Below, in pieces: positions 1-7,024 of a stretch of 24,352 bases of DNA; position 1 is the stretch's first letter, and each line of letters opens with the position of its first letter. The notes under the pieces are model-generated. The model was not told the DNA's origin. It did no database searches and worked only from the letters and a program-made list of their open reading frames with translations. The DNA comes from Pelagibius sp050290145. GTDB taxonomy: Bacteria; Pseudomonadota; Alphaproteobacteria; Kiloniellales; Kiloniellaceae. The translations under genes and the position numbers were made by a program. The stretch covers positions 1 through 24,352 of the forward strand of contig JBNKHC010000041.1 in assembly GCA_050290145.1 (NCBI GenBank). Direction: 5' to 3'.

Positions 1-2
1 CC

Positions 3-1106
3 TCACAGATCCGCCAGGTTGGCGGCGACGGCGTCTTCGTTCCACTCCAGGCCGACGCCGGGCAGGTCCGCGGGCACATGATAGAGCCCGTCGCGGATCT
101 CGAAAGGCCGCTGCAGGATGGGATCGGCCCAGTCCTGCCACTCCAGCCAATGCGCGGTCTCGGTGACGCGCATCACGTGGGCGGCGACTTCCGGATAGAG
201 GTGCGTCGACATGGGAACGCCCGCGGCGCCGGCAATGGCCGCCGCGCGCAGCCAGCCGGTGACGCCGCCGATGCGCATGAAGTCCGGCATCACCAGGTCG
301 CAGGCCTTCATTTGCAGCGCCTTGTGCAGGTCGCGCGGGCCGTAGAAGTTCTCGCCGATCTGCAGCGGCGTGCGCAGTTCGGCGGCCAGTTGGGCGAAGC
401 CGTCGAAATTGTCGTAGACGATGGGCTCCTCGATCCAGGCCAGGCCCAGGTCGTCGATCTGGTGGCAGCGTTCCAGCGCCTCGGCAAGGTGAAGGCCCTG
501 ATTGAAGTCGACCATCAGCTTCACGTCCTCGCCGACCGCCCGGCGGACCGCTTCGATGGCCGCGATGTCGTCGCGCGGCCGCGCGCGGCCGAGGCGCAGC
601 TTCAAGGCGTCGAAGCCGCCTTCCGCGCAGAGCTCGGCGGCTTCGGGTCCCAGCGCCGCCGGCGCCTGCAGCCACAGCCCGTTGCTGTTGTAGGCGCGCA
701 CCGGCCCGGCGGTGCCGCCCAGGAACACGCAGAGCGGCATGCCCGCGGCCTTGGCCAGGGCGTCCCAGGCGGCCATGTCGAGGCCGGAAACGGCGATCAT
801 GGAGAGGCCTTCGTAGCCGACGAAATGCAGGGACTTGCGTGCCGCGTCGAAGAGGTCGAAGGGGGCGAGGGGCCGTCCCTTCAGCAGCTCGGCCAGGTCC
901 TCCAGGGCCGGGATGAGGTAGCGCATCGCCTTGACGGCATAGGGCTCCAGGTAGCTGCGCCCGGTGATGCCCTCTTCGGTGTCGAGGTCGATGAGGATGA
1001 GGGGCCAGTCGGTGATGGTGGCGATCCGGGCGACGATCGGGCGCTCCAGCTTCAGCACCACCGCTCGGGCGCGCAGACCCTTCAGGGTCAAAGTCTCGAC
1101 CTTCAT
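3..1106 (-). CDS. Mandelate racemase-like enolase-superfamily enzyme
   Basis: This is a 367-residue protein of the mandelate racemase / muconate lactonizing enzyme family. Such enzymes abstract a proton alpha to a carboxylate, using Mg2+ in a TIM barrel. The C-terminal half follows the mandelate racemase subgroup closely: MPDFMRIGGVTGW, then STHLYPEVAAH, then DLPGVGLEW. Predicted metal ligands are D200 (MVDFNQ), E226 (WIEEP) and E252 (GENFYG). D275 and H302 form the expected Asp-His dyad. The KxK base motif of mandelate racemase reads K169-L-R171, so the second lysine is arginine. The ATG at 1106 is chosen because GGAGG lies about 8 nt upstream; an in-frame TTG at 1127 gives 7 extra residues but no better signal. 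The substrate is unknown; dehydration or racemisation of a hydroxy or sugar acid are both possible. It is divergent from the NDUFA12 gene and its stop lies 3 nt from the window edge. Confidence 0.9.
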   Translation of the reverse strand: MKVETLTLKGLRARAVVLKLERPIVARIATITDWPLILIDLDTEEGITGRSYLEPYAVKAMRYLIPALEDLAELLKGRPLAPFDLFDAARKSLHFVGYEGLSMIAVSGLDMAAWDALAKAAGMPLCVFLGGTAGPVRAYNSNGLWLQAPAALGPEAAELCAEGGFDALKLRLGRARPRDDIAAIEAVRRAVGEDVKLMVDFNQGLHLAEALERCHQIDDLGLAWIEEPIVYDNFDGFAQLAAELRTPLQIGENFYGPRDLHKALQMKACDLVMPDFMRIGGVTGWLRAAAIAGAAGVPMSTHLYPEVAAHVMRVTETAHWLEWQDWADPILQRPFEIRDGLYHVPADLPGVGLEWNEDAVAANLADL

Positions 1107-1365
1107 GTCTTTCCCCCTCCGAGCCAAGCAGCGCTCAGACTATCCGAGAGGCTCCGGCTTGTCTCCAAAAGGGGCGGCCGGACCCGCTACGAGCCTAGGA
1201 ATCCGCGGAATCTGGGCCTTGCGAGGCGGGTGCCGCGTGCCCCCCCCGAAGGCTGGACGGATCGCCCCCGGGGTGCCATAGTCTGGCCGCTGCCGGGGGG
1301 CGAAGCGATCCTCCCGGGGAGTCGGCGTTAAGGTATTCTTTTCAGTCAAGGGGTACGTCTCGGGC

Positions 1366-1743
1366 ATGGGGACCACCATCGGCACAAGGCTCTTCACCTG
1401 GTTGCGCGGCGAGCTGGTCGGCAGCGACCAGCAGGGCAACCGCTACTACCGCGCCAAGGGCGGGGGCCGCACGCACAAGGATTCGCTGCGCAAGGAGCAG
1501 CGCTGGGTGATCTACAACGGCGAGGTCGAGGCGAGCCGCGTACCCCCCGACTGGCACGCCTGGCTGCACCACACCACCGACGAGGTCCCGCCGGAAGGCG
1601 GCGTCGCGCGGCAGTCCTGGCAGAAGGAACACCAGCCCAACCTGACCGGCACGGACCAGGCCTACCGCCCGCCGGGGCACGCCCTGAAGGGCGGCAAGCG
1701 CGACCGCGCCACCGGCGACTACGAACCCTGGACTCCCAACTGA
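1366..1743 (+). CDS. NDUFA12-family complex I accessory subunit
   Basis: This 125-residue protein matches the NDUFA12 (17.2 kDa) family, an accessory subunit of respiratory NADH:ubiquinone oxidoreductase found in mitochondria and alphaproteobacteria. The family core is present in order: a G-N-R-Y-Y motif near residues 24-28, then QRWVIYNGEVEASRVPPDWH at about 45-64, then WLHHTTDEVPP. The C-terminus ends in the expected basic, Trp-containing tail (GDYEPWTPN). No signal peptide or membrane segment is visible, fitting a peripheral subunit on the cytoplasmic arm. AAGGGG lies about 12 nt before the ATG, a longer spacing than usual. The core nuo genes are not in this window; NDUFA12 commonly sits apart from them in alphaproteobacteria. 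mlaD follows 81 bp downstream. Confidence 0.93.
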   Translation: MGTTIGTRLFTWLRGELVGSDQQGNRYYRAKGGGRTHKDSLRKEQRWVIYNGEVEASRVPPDWHAWLHHTTDEVPPEGGVARQSWQKEHQPNLTGTDQAYRPPGHALKGGKRDRATGDYEPWTPN

Positions 1744-1824
1744 GCCCCGCAACAGGGCCGAAGTCCGGGTGTCGGCGTCGCCGCCAGCCTTCCGATCCGG
1801 GCCAGACTGCTTAGGACCTGACTG

Positions 1825-2313
1825 ATGCGCAGAAACATGATCGAGACGGTGATGGGCGGGTTGGTCCTGCTGGTGGCCGTCGCCTTCGTCGTCTTCGCCT
1901 TCCGCAGCACTTCCATCGGCGACAATGCCGGAGACGGCTATCAGGTGCTGGTGTCCTTCGACGATGCTTCCGGCCTGACCGTCGGTACCGACGTGCGCAT
2001 GGCCGGGGTGAAGATCGGCACGGTCGTCGATCAGCGCCTGAACCCCGACACCTATTTCGCCGAGGTCCTGATCAGCGTCAACAACGCCATCCGCCTGCCG
2101 AGCGATACCTCGGCGCGGATCATTCCCGACGGCCTGCTGGGCGGCAATTACGTCGCCCTGGAGCCGGGCGGTGCCGAGGACTTCATCGCCGACGGCGGCC
2201 AGATCCAGTACTCCCAGGGCTCGATCAACGTGGTCGACCTGCTGGGACGCTTCATCTTCAGCGCCGCCGACGCGGCCTCCGAGAGCAGCTCGGGCGGCGA
2301 TACCCCGCAATAG
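1825..2313 (+). CDS. mlaD: MlaD-like MCE-domain lipid transport protein
   Basis: This 162-residue protein matches the periplasmic substrate-binding subunit of the Mla ABC system, which moves phospholipids between the outer and inner membranes. A single N-terminal membrane anchor spans about residues 8-26. It is followed by one MCE domain at roughly 39-116, with a characteristic GLTVGTDVRMAGVKIG stretch and a GLLGGNYVALEPGG end. A hydrophobic segment near 136-146 (NVVDLLGRFIF) fits the C-terminal helix that lines the MlaD hexamer pore. AGGA lies 8 nt before the ATG. The partner genes mlaE (permease) and mlaF (ATPase) are not adjacent, so the complex must be completed by genes elsewhere. A GC-only nested hairpin lies directly after the stop. 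Confidence 0.92.
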   Translation: MRRNMIETVMGGLVLLVAVAFVVFAFRSTSIGDNAGDGYQVLVSFDDASGLTVGTDVRMAGVKIGTVVDQRLNPDTYFAEVLISVNNAIRLPSDTSARIIPDGLLGGNYVALEPGGAEDFIADGGQIQYSQGSINVVDLLGRFIFSAADAASESSSGGDTPQ

Positions 2314-2317
2314 GCCA

Positions 2318-2353
2318 GCGCCGCCGGGGCCCGGCCCCCGGTCTCTGCGGCGC
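2318..2353 (+). terminator. GC-only nested hairpin after mlaD, no U-tract
   Basis: A 7-bp outer stem, GCGCCGC (2318-2324) with GCGGCGC (2347-2353), encloses an inner CGGGG/CCCCG stem (2325-2329 with 2336-2340). It starts 5 nt after the mlaD stop. No T-run follows, so classical intrinsic termination is not supported. It may act as a 3'-end stabiliser, pause site or weak attenuator before the downstream small gene. Confidence 0.35.
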
Positions 2354-2428
2354 CCCGGACCGCCGAGGTTGCGTCGCCCAGGGGGAGTCCTTAAATCTTT
2401 GGCAGTGAATTTCTGCTGAGGTCTTCGC

Positions 2429-2689
2429 GTGTCCGCACCTACCGCCAAGAAGTTCGAGATTCCGGTCTGGCTGCAGCCCGACGGCGCGCCACTTTCCTGC
2501 CGCGAAAAAATCAAGATTCTGAACGAGAATCTGGAGGAAATTCGCGAGATGGCCCAGGACGCCCTGGAAGACGGAATCCTGATGGGCTGCGACGAGGCCC
2601 AGCTGCGCGAGGTGCTCATGGCCCTGGTCGATTCGCTGGAGAACCCCTACGGCGATCGCAAGGGCGCCAAAAAGGCCAAAGAGAGTTAA
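2429..2689 (+). CDS. Unrecognised small acidic protein (86 aa)
   Basis: I do not recognise this family. The 86-residue product has no signal peptide or membrane segment, so it is probably cytoplasmic. The N-terminal third carries the motif PVWLQPDGAPLSCREKI (about residues 12-28). A helical, Glu/Asp-rich middle follows (NENLEEIREMAQDALEDGIL), with a conserved-looking MGCDEAQLREVL at 52-63 and a lysine-rich tail. Two cysteines (24 and 54) are present, too few alone for a zinc site. The start is GTG with TGAGG about 8 nt upstream. The stop TAA overlaps the ribosome-binding site of the DUF2155 gene 11 bp on, which suggests co-translation with it. Reading-frame quality, the start signal and tight spacing make it a real gene. 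Confidence 0.75.
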   Translation: MSAPTAKKFEIPVWLQPDGAPLSCREKIKILNENLEEIREMAQDALEDGILMGCDEAQLREVLMALVDSLENPYGDRKGAKKAKES

Positions 2690-2700
2690 GGAATACACCC

Positions 2701-3114
2701 TTGAGGTTTGTGACCCGGGCCCTGGCCCTTTCCCTTCTGATCGCCCCCTTGCCGATCATCGCGGCGGCGCCGGCCGGGGCGATTGCCGGCGATATCGCCG
2801 TGCTGCAGGGCCTCGACAAGATCACCGCGCGGATCTCCACCTTCGAGGCGCCGCTGAACGAGCCGGTGCGCTTCGGCTCCCTGCAGATCATCGCCCGCGC
2901 CTGCGACAAGAAACCGCCGGAGGAGACGCCGGAGAGCACCGCTTTCCTGGAGATCGTCGACATCCGCCCGGACTCGCCGGCAGTCGAGCTCTTCACCGGC
3001 TGGATGTTCGCCTCCAGCCCCGCCATCTCGGCGGTGGAGCACCCGGTCTACGACGTCTGGGTGGTGGACTGTAAGAAGGCCTCCAGTTCCGAGTCCGAGA
3101 CCCCGCCCGAATAG
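2701..3114 (+). CDS. DUF2155 secreted envelope protein
   Basis: This 137-residue protein matches the DUF2155 family, an alphaproteobacterial family of unknown function often found beside aat and the acc genes. An N-terminal Sec signal peptide runs to about residue 27 (hydrophobic LALSLLIAPLPIIAAAPAGA). Family landmarks follow: LQGLDKITARISTFE, FGSLQIIARACDKKPPEETP, then GWMFASSPAISAVEHPVYDV and the closing WVVDC. The two cysteines (one in RACDKK, one in VVDC) could form a disulfide, and a DsbA-like gene lies nearby. The start is TTG at 2701 with AAGGA 8 nt upstream; a GTG at 2710 is possible but has a poorer signal. The 3' end overlaps the convergent aat gene by 67 bp, with conserved residues encoded on both strands. 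Confidence 0.9.
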   Translation: MRFVTRALALSLLIAPLPIIAAAPAGAIAGDIAVLQGLDKITARISTFEAPLNEPVRFGSLQIIARACDKKPPEETPESTAFLEIVDIRPDSPAVELFTGWMFASSPAISAVEHPVYDVWVVDCKKASSSESETPPE

Positions 3115-3698
3115 AACTCCGCCTGGGCCGAGACCGCCTTGGTGAGCAGCCGGCGATAGTCCTCGCGCGGGATCTCCTCGGCGCCGAAGCGGCTGAGGTG
3201 CGGCGTGGTGAACTGGGTGTCCAGCAGTTTGAAGCCGCCCTTCTTCAGGCGCAGCACCAACTGCACCAGGGCCACCTTGCTGGCGTCGGTGGCGCGGCTG
3301 AACATGGACTCGCCGAAGAAGGCGGCGCCCAGGGAGACGCCGTAGAGGCCGCCGACCAGCTCGCCGTCCTGCCAGCATTCAACGGAGTGCGCGAAGCCCA
3401 TCTCGAAGAGCTCGTTGTAGAGCCGCTCGATCACCGGGTTGATCCAGGTGTCGGGGCGGTTCTCCGCCGGCTCGGCGCAGCCCTGGATGACGTCCTCGAA
3501 GGCGGTGTTGCAGCGCACCTCGAAGTCGCCCCGGCGGATCCTGGCGCGCAGCTTGCGCGGCACGTGCAGGCCGTCGAGCGGCAGGATGCCGCGCATATCC
3601 GGGTCGATCCAGTGCAGCTCCGGGTCGACACGGCTCTCGGCCATGGGGAAGATCCCGATGGCATAGGCGCGGAGCAGAAGGTCTGGCGTCAACTGCAT
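3048..3698 (-). CDS. aat: Leucyl/phenylalanyl-tRNA-protein transferase
   Basis: This 216-residue protein is the L/F-transferase. It moves Leu or Phe from aminoacyl-tRNA to N-terminal Lys/Arg of proteins, marking them for ClpAP via the N-end rule. Family signatures are present: an N-terminal AYAIGIFPMAES, HWIDPDMRGILPLD, SVECWQDGELVGGLYGVSLG, FFGESMFSRATDASK and LLDTQFTTPHLSRFGA. E130 and Q162 align by motif with the catalytic-site Glu and Gln of the E. coli enzyme. The C-terminus (LQSTTQTS) is the usual end for alphaproteobacterial members, so the overlap with the DUF2155 gene is not a read-through artefact. It is probably the last gene of the dsbA-aroQ-accB-accC-aat run, 45 bp after accC. 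No strong Shine-Dalgarno is visible. Confidence 0.96.
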   Translation of the reverse strand: MQLTPDLLLRAYAIGIFPMAESRVDPELHWIDPDMRGILPLDGLHVPRKLRARIRRGDFEVRCNTAFEDVIQGCAEPAENRPDTWINPVIERLYNELFEMGFAHSVECWQDGELVGGLYGVSLGAAFFGESMFSRATDASKVALVQLVLRLKKGGFKLLDTQFTTPHLSRFGAEEIPREDYRRLLTKAVSAQAEFYSGGVSDSELEAFLQSTTQTS

Positions 3699-3743
3699 GA
3701 CGCTGAATCATATAAGCGAAGCGGCTGCGAAAGCTAGATTGCG

Positions 3744-5087
3744 CTAGGCCTTGCCGGCGACAAATTTTTCCAGCCAGTGGATGTCGTAATCGCCGTTGAT
3801 GAAGTCCTGGGCCCCGATCAACCTTTGGTGCAGGGGGATCGAGGTGTCGACGCCGACGATGACGAACTCCTCCAGGGCGCGGCGCAGGCGCATCAGGCAT
3901 TCGTTGCGCGTCTGGCCGTGCACGATCAGCTTGGCGATCAGGCTGTCGTAGGTCGGCGGGATGCGGTAGCCGGCGTAGAGGCCGGAATCGACGCGCACGC
4001 CCAGGCCGCCCGGCGCGTGGTAGTCGGTGACCAGGCCGGGGGAGGGAACGAAGGTCTCCGGGTTCTCGGCGTTGATCCGGCACTCGATGGCGTGGCCGGA
4101 GAACTTGATGTCCTTCTGCTCCAGGTCCAGCGGCAGGCCGGCGGCGACGCGGATCTGCTCGCGCACCAGGTCGATGCCGGTGATGGCCTCGGAGATCGGA
4201 TGCTCCACCTGCAGGCGGGTGTTCATCTCGATGAAGAAGAACTCGCCGTCTTCGTAGAGGAACTCGATGGTGCCGGCGCTGCGGTAGCCCAGCTTCTTCA
4301 TGGCGTCGGTGACGCGCGCGCCGATGGCTTCGCGCTCGTTGGCGTTGAGGGCCGGGGAGAGGGCTTCCTCCAGCACCTTCTGATGGCGCCGCTGCAGAGA
4401 ACAGTCGCGCTCGCCCAGGTGGATCGCGCCGCCCTGGCCGTCGGCCAGCAGCTGCACCTCGATGTGGCGCGGCTGGCCGAGGTAACGCTCCATGTAGACT
4501 TCGTCATTGCCGAAGGCGACCTTGGCTTCGGAGCGGGCGAGGCGGTAGGCGTCCTCCACTTCACCGGAGTTCTGGGCCACCTTCATGCCGCGCCCGCCGC
4601 CGCCGGCCGCCGCCTTGACCAGCACCGGATAGCCGATCTCGTCGGCCGTCTGGCGCGCCGCCTCGGCGGAGGTGAGCCCGCCTTCCGAGCCCGGCACCAC
4701 CGGAATGCCCAGGTCGGCAGCGGTCTTCTTGGCCACCACCTTGTCGCCCATCATCGAGATGTGCTCGGGCGAGGGGCCGATGAAGACCATGCCGTGTTCT
4801 TCGACCATGGCGGCGAAGTCGGCGTTCTCCGACAGGAATCCGACGCCGGGATGGATGGCGTCGGCGCCGGTGATGGTGGCGGCGGAAAGGATGGCCGGAA
4901 TGTTGAGGTAGCTGTCCCTGCTGGGCGCGGGACCGATACAGACCGATTCATCGGCCAGGCGCACATGCATGGCATCGGCGTCGGCGGTCGAGTGCACGGC
5001 CACCGTCTGAATGCCCATCTCACGGCAAGCGCGGTGGATCCGCAAAGCGATCTCGCCGCGATTGGCGATGAGGATCTTGTCGAACAT
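3744..5087 (-). CDS. accC: Acetyl-CoA carboxylase biotin carboxylase subunit
   Basis: This 447-residue protein is biotin carboxylase, the ATP-grasp subunit that carboxylates biotin on AccB in the first committed step of fatty-acid synthesis. The N-terminal domain opens with MFDKILIANRGEIALRI, followed by HPGVGFLSENADFA. The glycine-rich ATP loop is at 162-168 (GGGGRGM). E275 and E287 are the expected Mg2+ ligands, and R291 in MNTRLQVEHP is the active-site arginine region. The length equals the family norm (about 450). It lies 15 bp downstream of accB with no clear Shine-Dalgarno, which suggests translation coupled to accB. The accB-accC pair is the standard bacterial arrangement; accA and accD are not here. 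Confidence 0.97.
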   Translation of the reverse strand: MFDKILIANRGEIALRIHRACREMGIQTVAVHSTADADAMHVRLADESVCIGPAPSRDSYLNIPAILSAATITGADAIHPGVGFLSENADFAAMVEEHGMVFIGPSPEHISMMGDKVVAKKTAADLGIPVVPGSEGGLTSAEAARQTADEIGYPVLVKAAAGGGGRGMKVAQNSGEVEDAYRLARSEAKVAFGNDEVYMERYLGQPRHIEVQLLADGQGGAIHLGERDCSLQRRHQKVLEEALSPALNANEREAIGARVTDAMKKLGYRSAGTIEFLYEDGEFFFIEMNTRLQVEHPISEAITGIDLVREQIRVAAGLPLDLEQKDIKFSGHAIECRINAENPETFVPSPGLVTDYHAPGGLGVRVDSGLYAGYRIPPTYDSLIAKLIVHGQTRNECLMRLRRALEEFVIVGVDTSIPLHQRLIGAQDFINGDYDIHWLEKFVAGKA

Positions 5088-5102
5088 CGCTGAGCGGCGG
5101 GC

Positions 5103-5552
5103 CTATTCGATCACCAGCAGCGGCTCACCGTACTCCACGGGCTGGCCGTCGCTGATCATGATCTGCTTGACCGTGCCGGCGCGCGGCGAGGCCAGCGGGT
5201 TCATCACCTTCATGGCTTCGATGATCAGCAGCGTCTGGCCCTCGGTGACCGAATCGCCGACCTTCACCAAGGGCGGCGCGCCCGGCTCGCTGGCCACGTA
5301 GACGGTGCCGACCATGGGCGCGGTCACGGCGCCGGCGGGCACTGCTTCCGGTCCGCCCGCGGGGGCCGCGGGAACCGCCGGTGCGCAGGGCGCCGGCGCG
5401 GCTGCCGGTGCGGCCAGCGTGGTCACGCCGGCGTTTTTGGCGACCCGGATGCGGTGGTCGTTGACCTCGTACTCAATCTCGTTGAGTCCGGTTTCCTGCA
5501 GCAGGTCCGCCAGCTTGCGGACCAGCTCTTCGTTGACTTCGAACTTGGCCAT
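5103..5552 (-). CDS. accB: Acetyl-CoA carboxylase biotin carboxyl carrier protein
   Basis: This 149-residue BCCP carries the biotin that AccC carboxylates and carboxyltransferase unloads. An N-terminal helical region (to about 45) leads into an Ala/Pro-rich flexible linker at about 47-75. The biotinyl domain runs from about 77 to the end, with the EAMKVMN motif; K115 is the biotinylation site. The domain is complete and ends at LLVIE, as usual. The start is either the ATG at 5552 or the GTG one codon upstream at 5555. Both overlap the aroQ stop (TGATG or GTGA), indicating translational coupling to aroQ. accC follows 15 bp on. Confidence 0.96.
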   Translation of the reverse strand: MAKFEVNEELVRKLADLLQETGLNEIEYEVNDHRIRVAKNAGVTTLAAPAAAPAPCAPAVPAAPAGGPEAVPAGAVTAPMVGTVYVASEPGAPPLVKVGDSVTEGQTLLIIEAMKVMNPLASPRAGTVKQIMISDGQPVEYGEPLLVIE

Positions 5553-6010
5553 CACGTCTCTTGCTGTGCGTTCAGGCGCCGCGCCAGTGCGTCGAGGGCG
5601 AAGAGGTAGCCCTGCGAGCCCAGGCCGGCAAGCACGGCGTCCGCCACCTTCGACACGTAGGACTGGTGCCGAAAAGCTTCGCGCCGGTGAATATTGGAAA
5701 GATGAACCTCGATCAATGGCAACTCGGCCGCCAGCAGGGCGTCCATGATCGCGATCGAGGTGTGCGTATAGGCGCCGGGATTGATGATGATCCCATCGTG
5801 GCTGTTGCGCGCCTCATGAATCCAGTCGATCAGCTGTCCTTCGCTGTTCGACTGGCGGCAATCGACTTCCAGGCCCACACCCTGTCCATGGCGACGGCAG
5901 CTTTCCTCGACGTCTGATAGGGTTTCCCTGCCGTAGACATCGGGCTGGCGGCTTCCGAGCATGTTCAGATTGGGGCCGTTGAGGATAAGAACCTTCGGCG
6001 CTTTGGCCAC
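5552..6010 (-). CDS. aroQ: Type II 3-dehydroquinate dehydratase
   Basis: This 152-residue enzyme converts 3-dehydroquinate to 3-dehydroshikimate in the shikimate pathway, as a dodecamer in the type II family. The N-terminal VLILNGPNLNMLGSRQPDVYG is diagnostic. Y26 is the catalytic tyrosine and R21 sits in the flexible lid. N77 (INPGAYTH) and H103 (EVHLSNIHRRE) complete the active site. The GTG at 6010 is chosen because CCCCTT on the plus strand (AAGGGG on the coding strand) lies 9 nt upstream and the protein then has normal length. A TTG at 6040 would add 10 residues unlike the family and would include the ribosome-binding site. The stop overlaps the accB start. A conserved accBC-aroQ arrangement is known in proteobacteria. 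Confidence 0.95.
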   Translation of the reverse strand: MAKAPKVLILNGPNLNMLGSRQPDVYGRETLSDVEESCRRHGQGVGLEVDCRQSNSEGQLIDWIHEARNSHDGIIINPGAYTHTSIAIMDALLAAELPLIEVHLSNIHRREAFRHQSYVSKVADAVLAGLGSQGYLFALDALARRLNAQQET

Positions 6011-6098
6011 TTGCGCGTTCCCCTTAATCAAGACCGACAAGCGTTAGCATAGCCGGGCCGGATGTGGCAACGCAGCTGTTTCCGCGGCGGCGCCCGCC

Positions 6099-6887
6099 TC
6101 AGCTCTGCTTGGCGCGGGCCGCGGCGATGACGTGGCGCAGTTCTTCCAGGCTCAGCGCGCCGGGCATCAGGGTATCGCCGACGATGAAGGCCGGCGTGCC
6201 GGTGATGCCGATCCGTTCGGCCGTCGCGTGGTTGCGCCGCAGCGCGGCCTCGATAGCCGGATCCTCCATGTCGGCGCGCAGCTGGGCCTCGTCCAGGCCC
6301 ACGGAATCGGCGACCGCCATGATCTCGTCCTCGGTGAAGCCGCCGCCGCCCTCCATCAGGGCGAAGTGGAAGGCCTCGTACTTGCCCTGGCGCTCGGCGG
6401 CCAGGGCCGCCTTGGCCGCGATGACCGATTCCTGGCTCAGGATGGGGAATTCCTTCATGACCACGCGCAGTTTCGGGTCCCCTTCCATCAGCTCGGCCAG
6501 GATGCCGGTCATGCGCTTGCAGTAGGGGCAGCGGTAATCGAAGAACTCCACCAGGGTGACGTCGCCCTCCGGATTGCCCATGACCGGCGCGTCCGGGTCG
6601 TTAGTCAGGGTCTCGGCCTCCGCGACCAGGGCCTCGCGCTGGCGCTGGGCCTCCGCTTCCTGCCGTTGCCGATCGTAGGACTGCAGGGACTCGACGATGA
6701 CTTCCGGGTGCTCCAGCAGGTATTGGCGCACCAGGGCCTCGATGGCCTCCTTCTGCTGGGCGTCCAGCACGGTTGAAGTTTCCTGGGCCTGGCCCGGCCG
6801 TGGCGTCAGCGCCGCTCCCGCAGCCAGCAGGAGCGCTGCGCAGCTCCAGAGGAAAGCCTTTGTTTTCAACGAGTTGTTCCTAGCCAT
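6099..6887 (-). CDS. DsbA-family periplasmic oxidoreductase, ScsC-like
   Basis: This 262-residue secreted thioredoxin-fold protein makes or isomerises disulfides in the periplasm. A signal peptide covers about residues 1-35 (hydrophobic FLWSCAALLLAAGAAL, likely cut near GQAQ). A helical N-terminal domain (about 40-90) with IEALVRQYLLEHPEVI resembles the ScsC N-terminal domain that oligomerises some isomerases. The catalytic C120-P-Y-C123 lies in FFDYRCPYCKRM, with the cis-proline loop at T231-P232 (GITGTPAF). The ATG at 6887 is preferred: AAGGA lies 7 nt upstream and the signal peptide then begins properly. A longer frame reaching 6977 would add 30 non-signal residues. Cys-Pro-Tyr-Cys plus the N-terminal domain favours a ScsC/DsbG-like or Com1-like role over plain DsbA, but this is inference. 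Confidence 0.92.
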   Translation of the reverse strand: MARNNSLKTKAFLWSCAALLLAAGAALTPRPGQAQETSTVLDAQQKEAIEALVRQYLLEHPEVIVESLQSYDRQRQEAEAQRQREALVAEAETLTNDPDAPVMGNPEGDVTLVEFFDYRCPYCKRMTGILAELMEGDPKLRVVMKEFPILSQESVIAAKAALAAERQGKYEAFHFALMEGGGGFTEDEIMAVADSVGLDEAQLRADMEDPAIEAALRRNHATAERIGITGTPAFIVGDTLMPGALSLEELRHVIAAARAKQS

Positions 6888-6964
6888 TTCGATGTCCTTG
6901 CTGGTACGGCGGCCGCTGCCGTCCGGGGGCGCGTCCTGCGACAGGGAGTGATAGCGGAAATTCC

Positions 6965-6993
6965 TACACCGGGGCAAATCACAGGCGTGTCAA
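6965..6993 (-). promoter_or_regulatory. Possible promoter upstream of dsbA-like gene
   Basis: On the minus strand a perfect TTGACA hexamer lies at 6993-6988, about 100 nt upstream of the dsbA-like start. At the usual 17-18 nt spacing the -10 region (GGTGTA or GTGTAG) is a poor match, so this rests mainly on the -35. It is placed correctly to drive the dsbA-aroQ-accB-accC-aat run. Confidence 0.3.
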
Positions 6994-7024
6994 TGCCCTG
7001 GCCGTCCGGCGGCGGCGCAGACAC

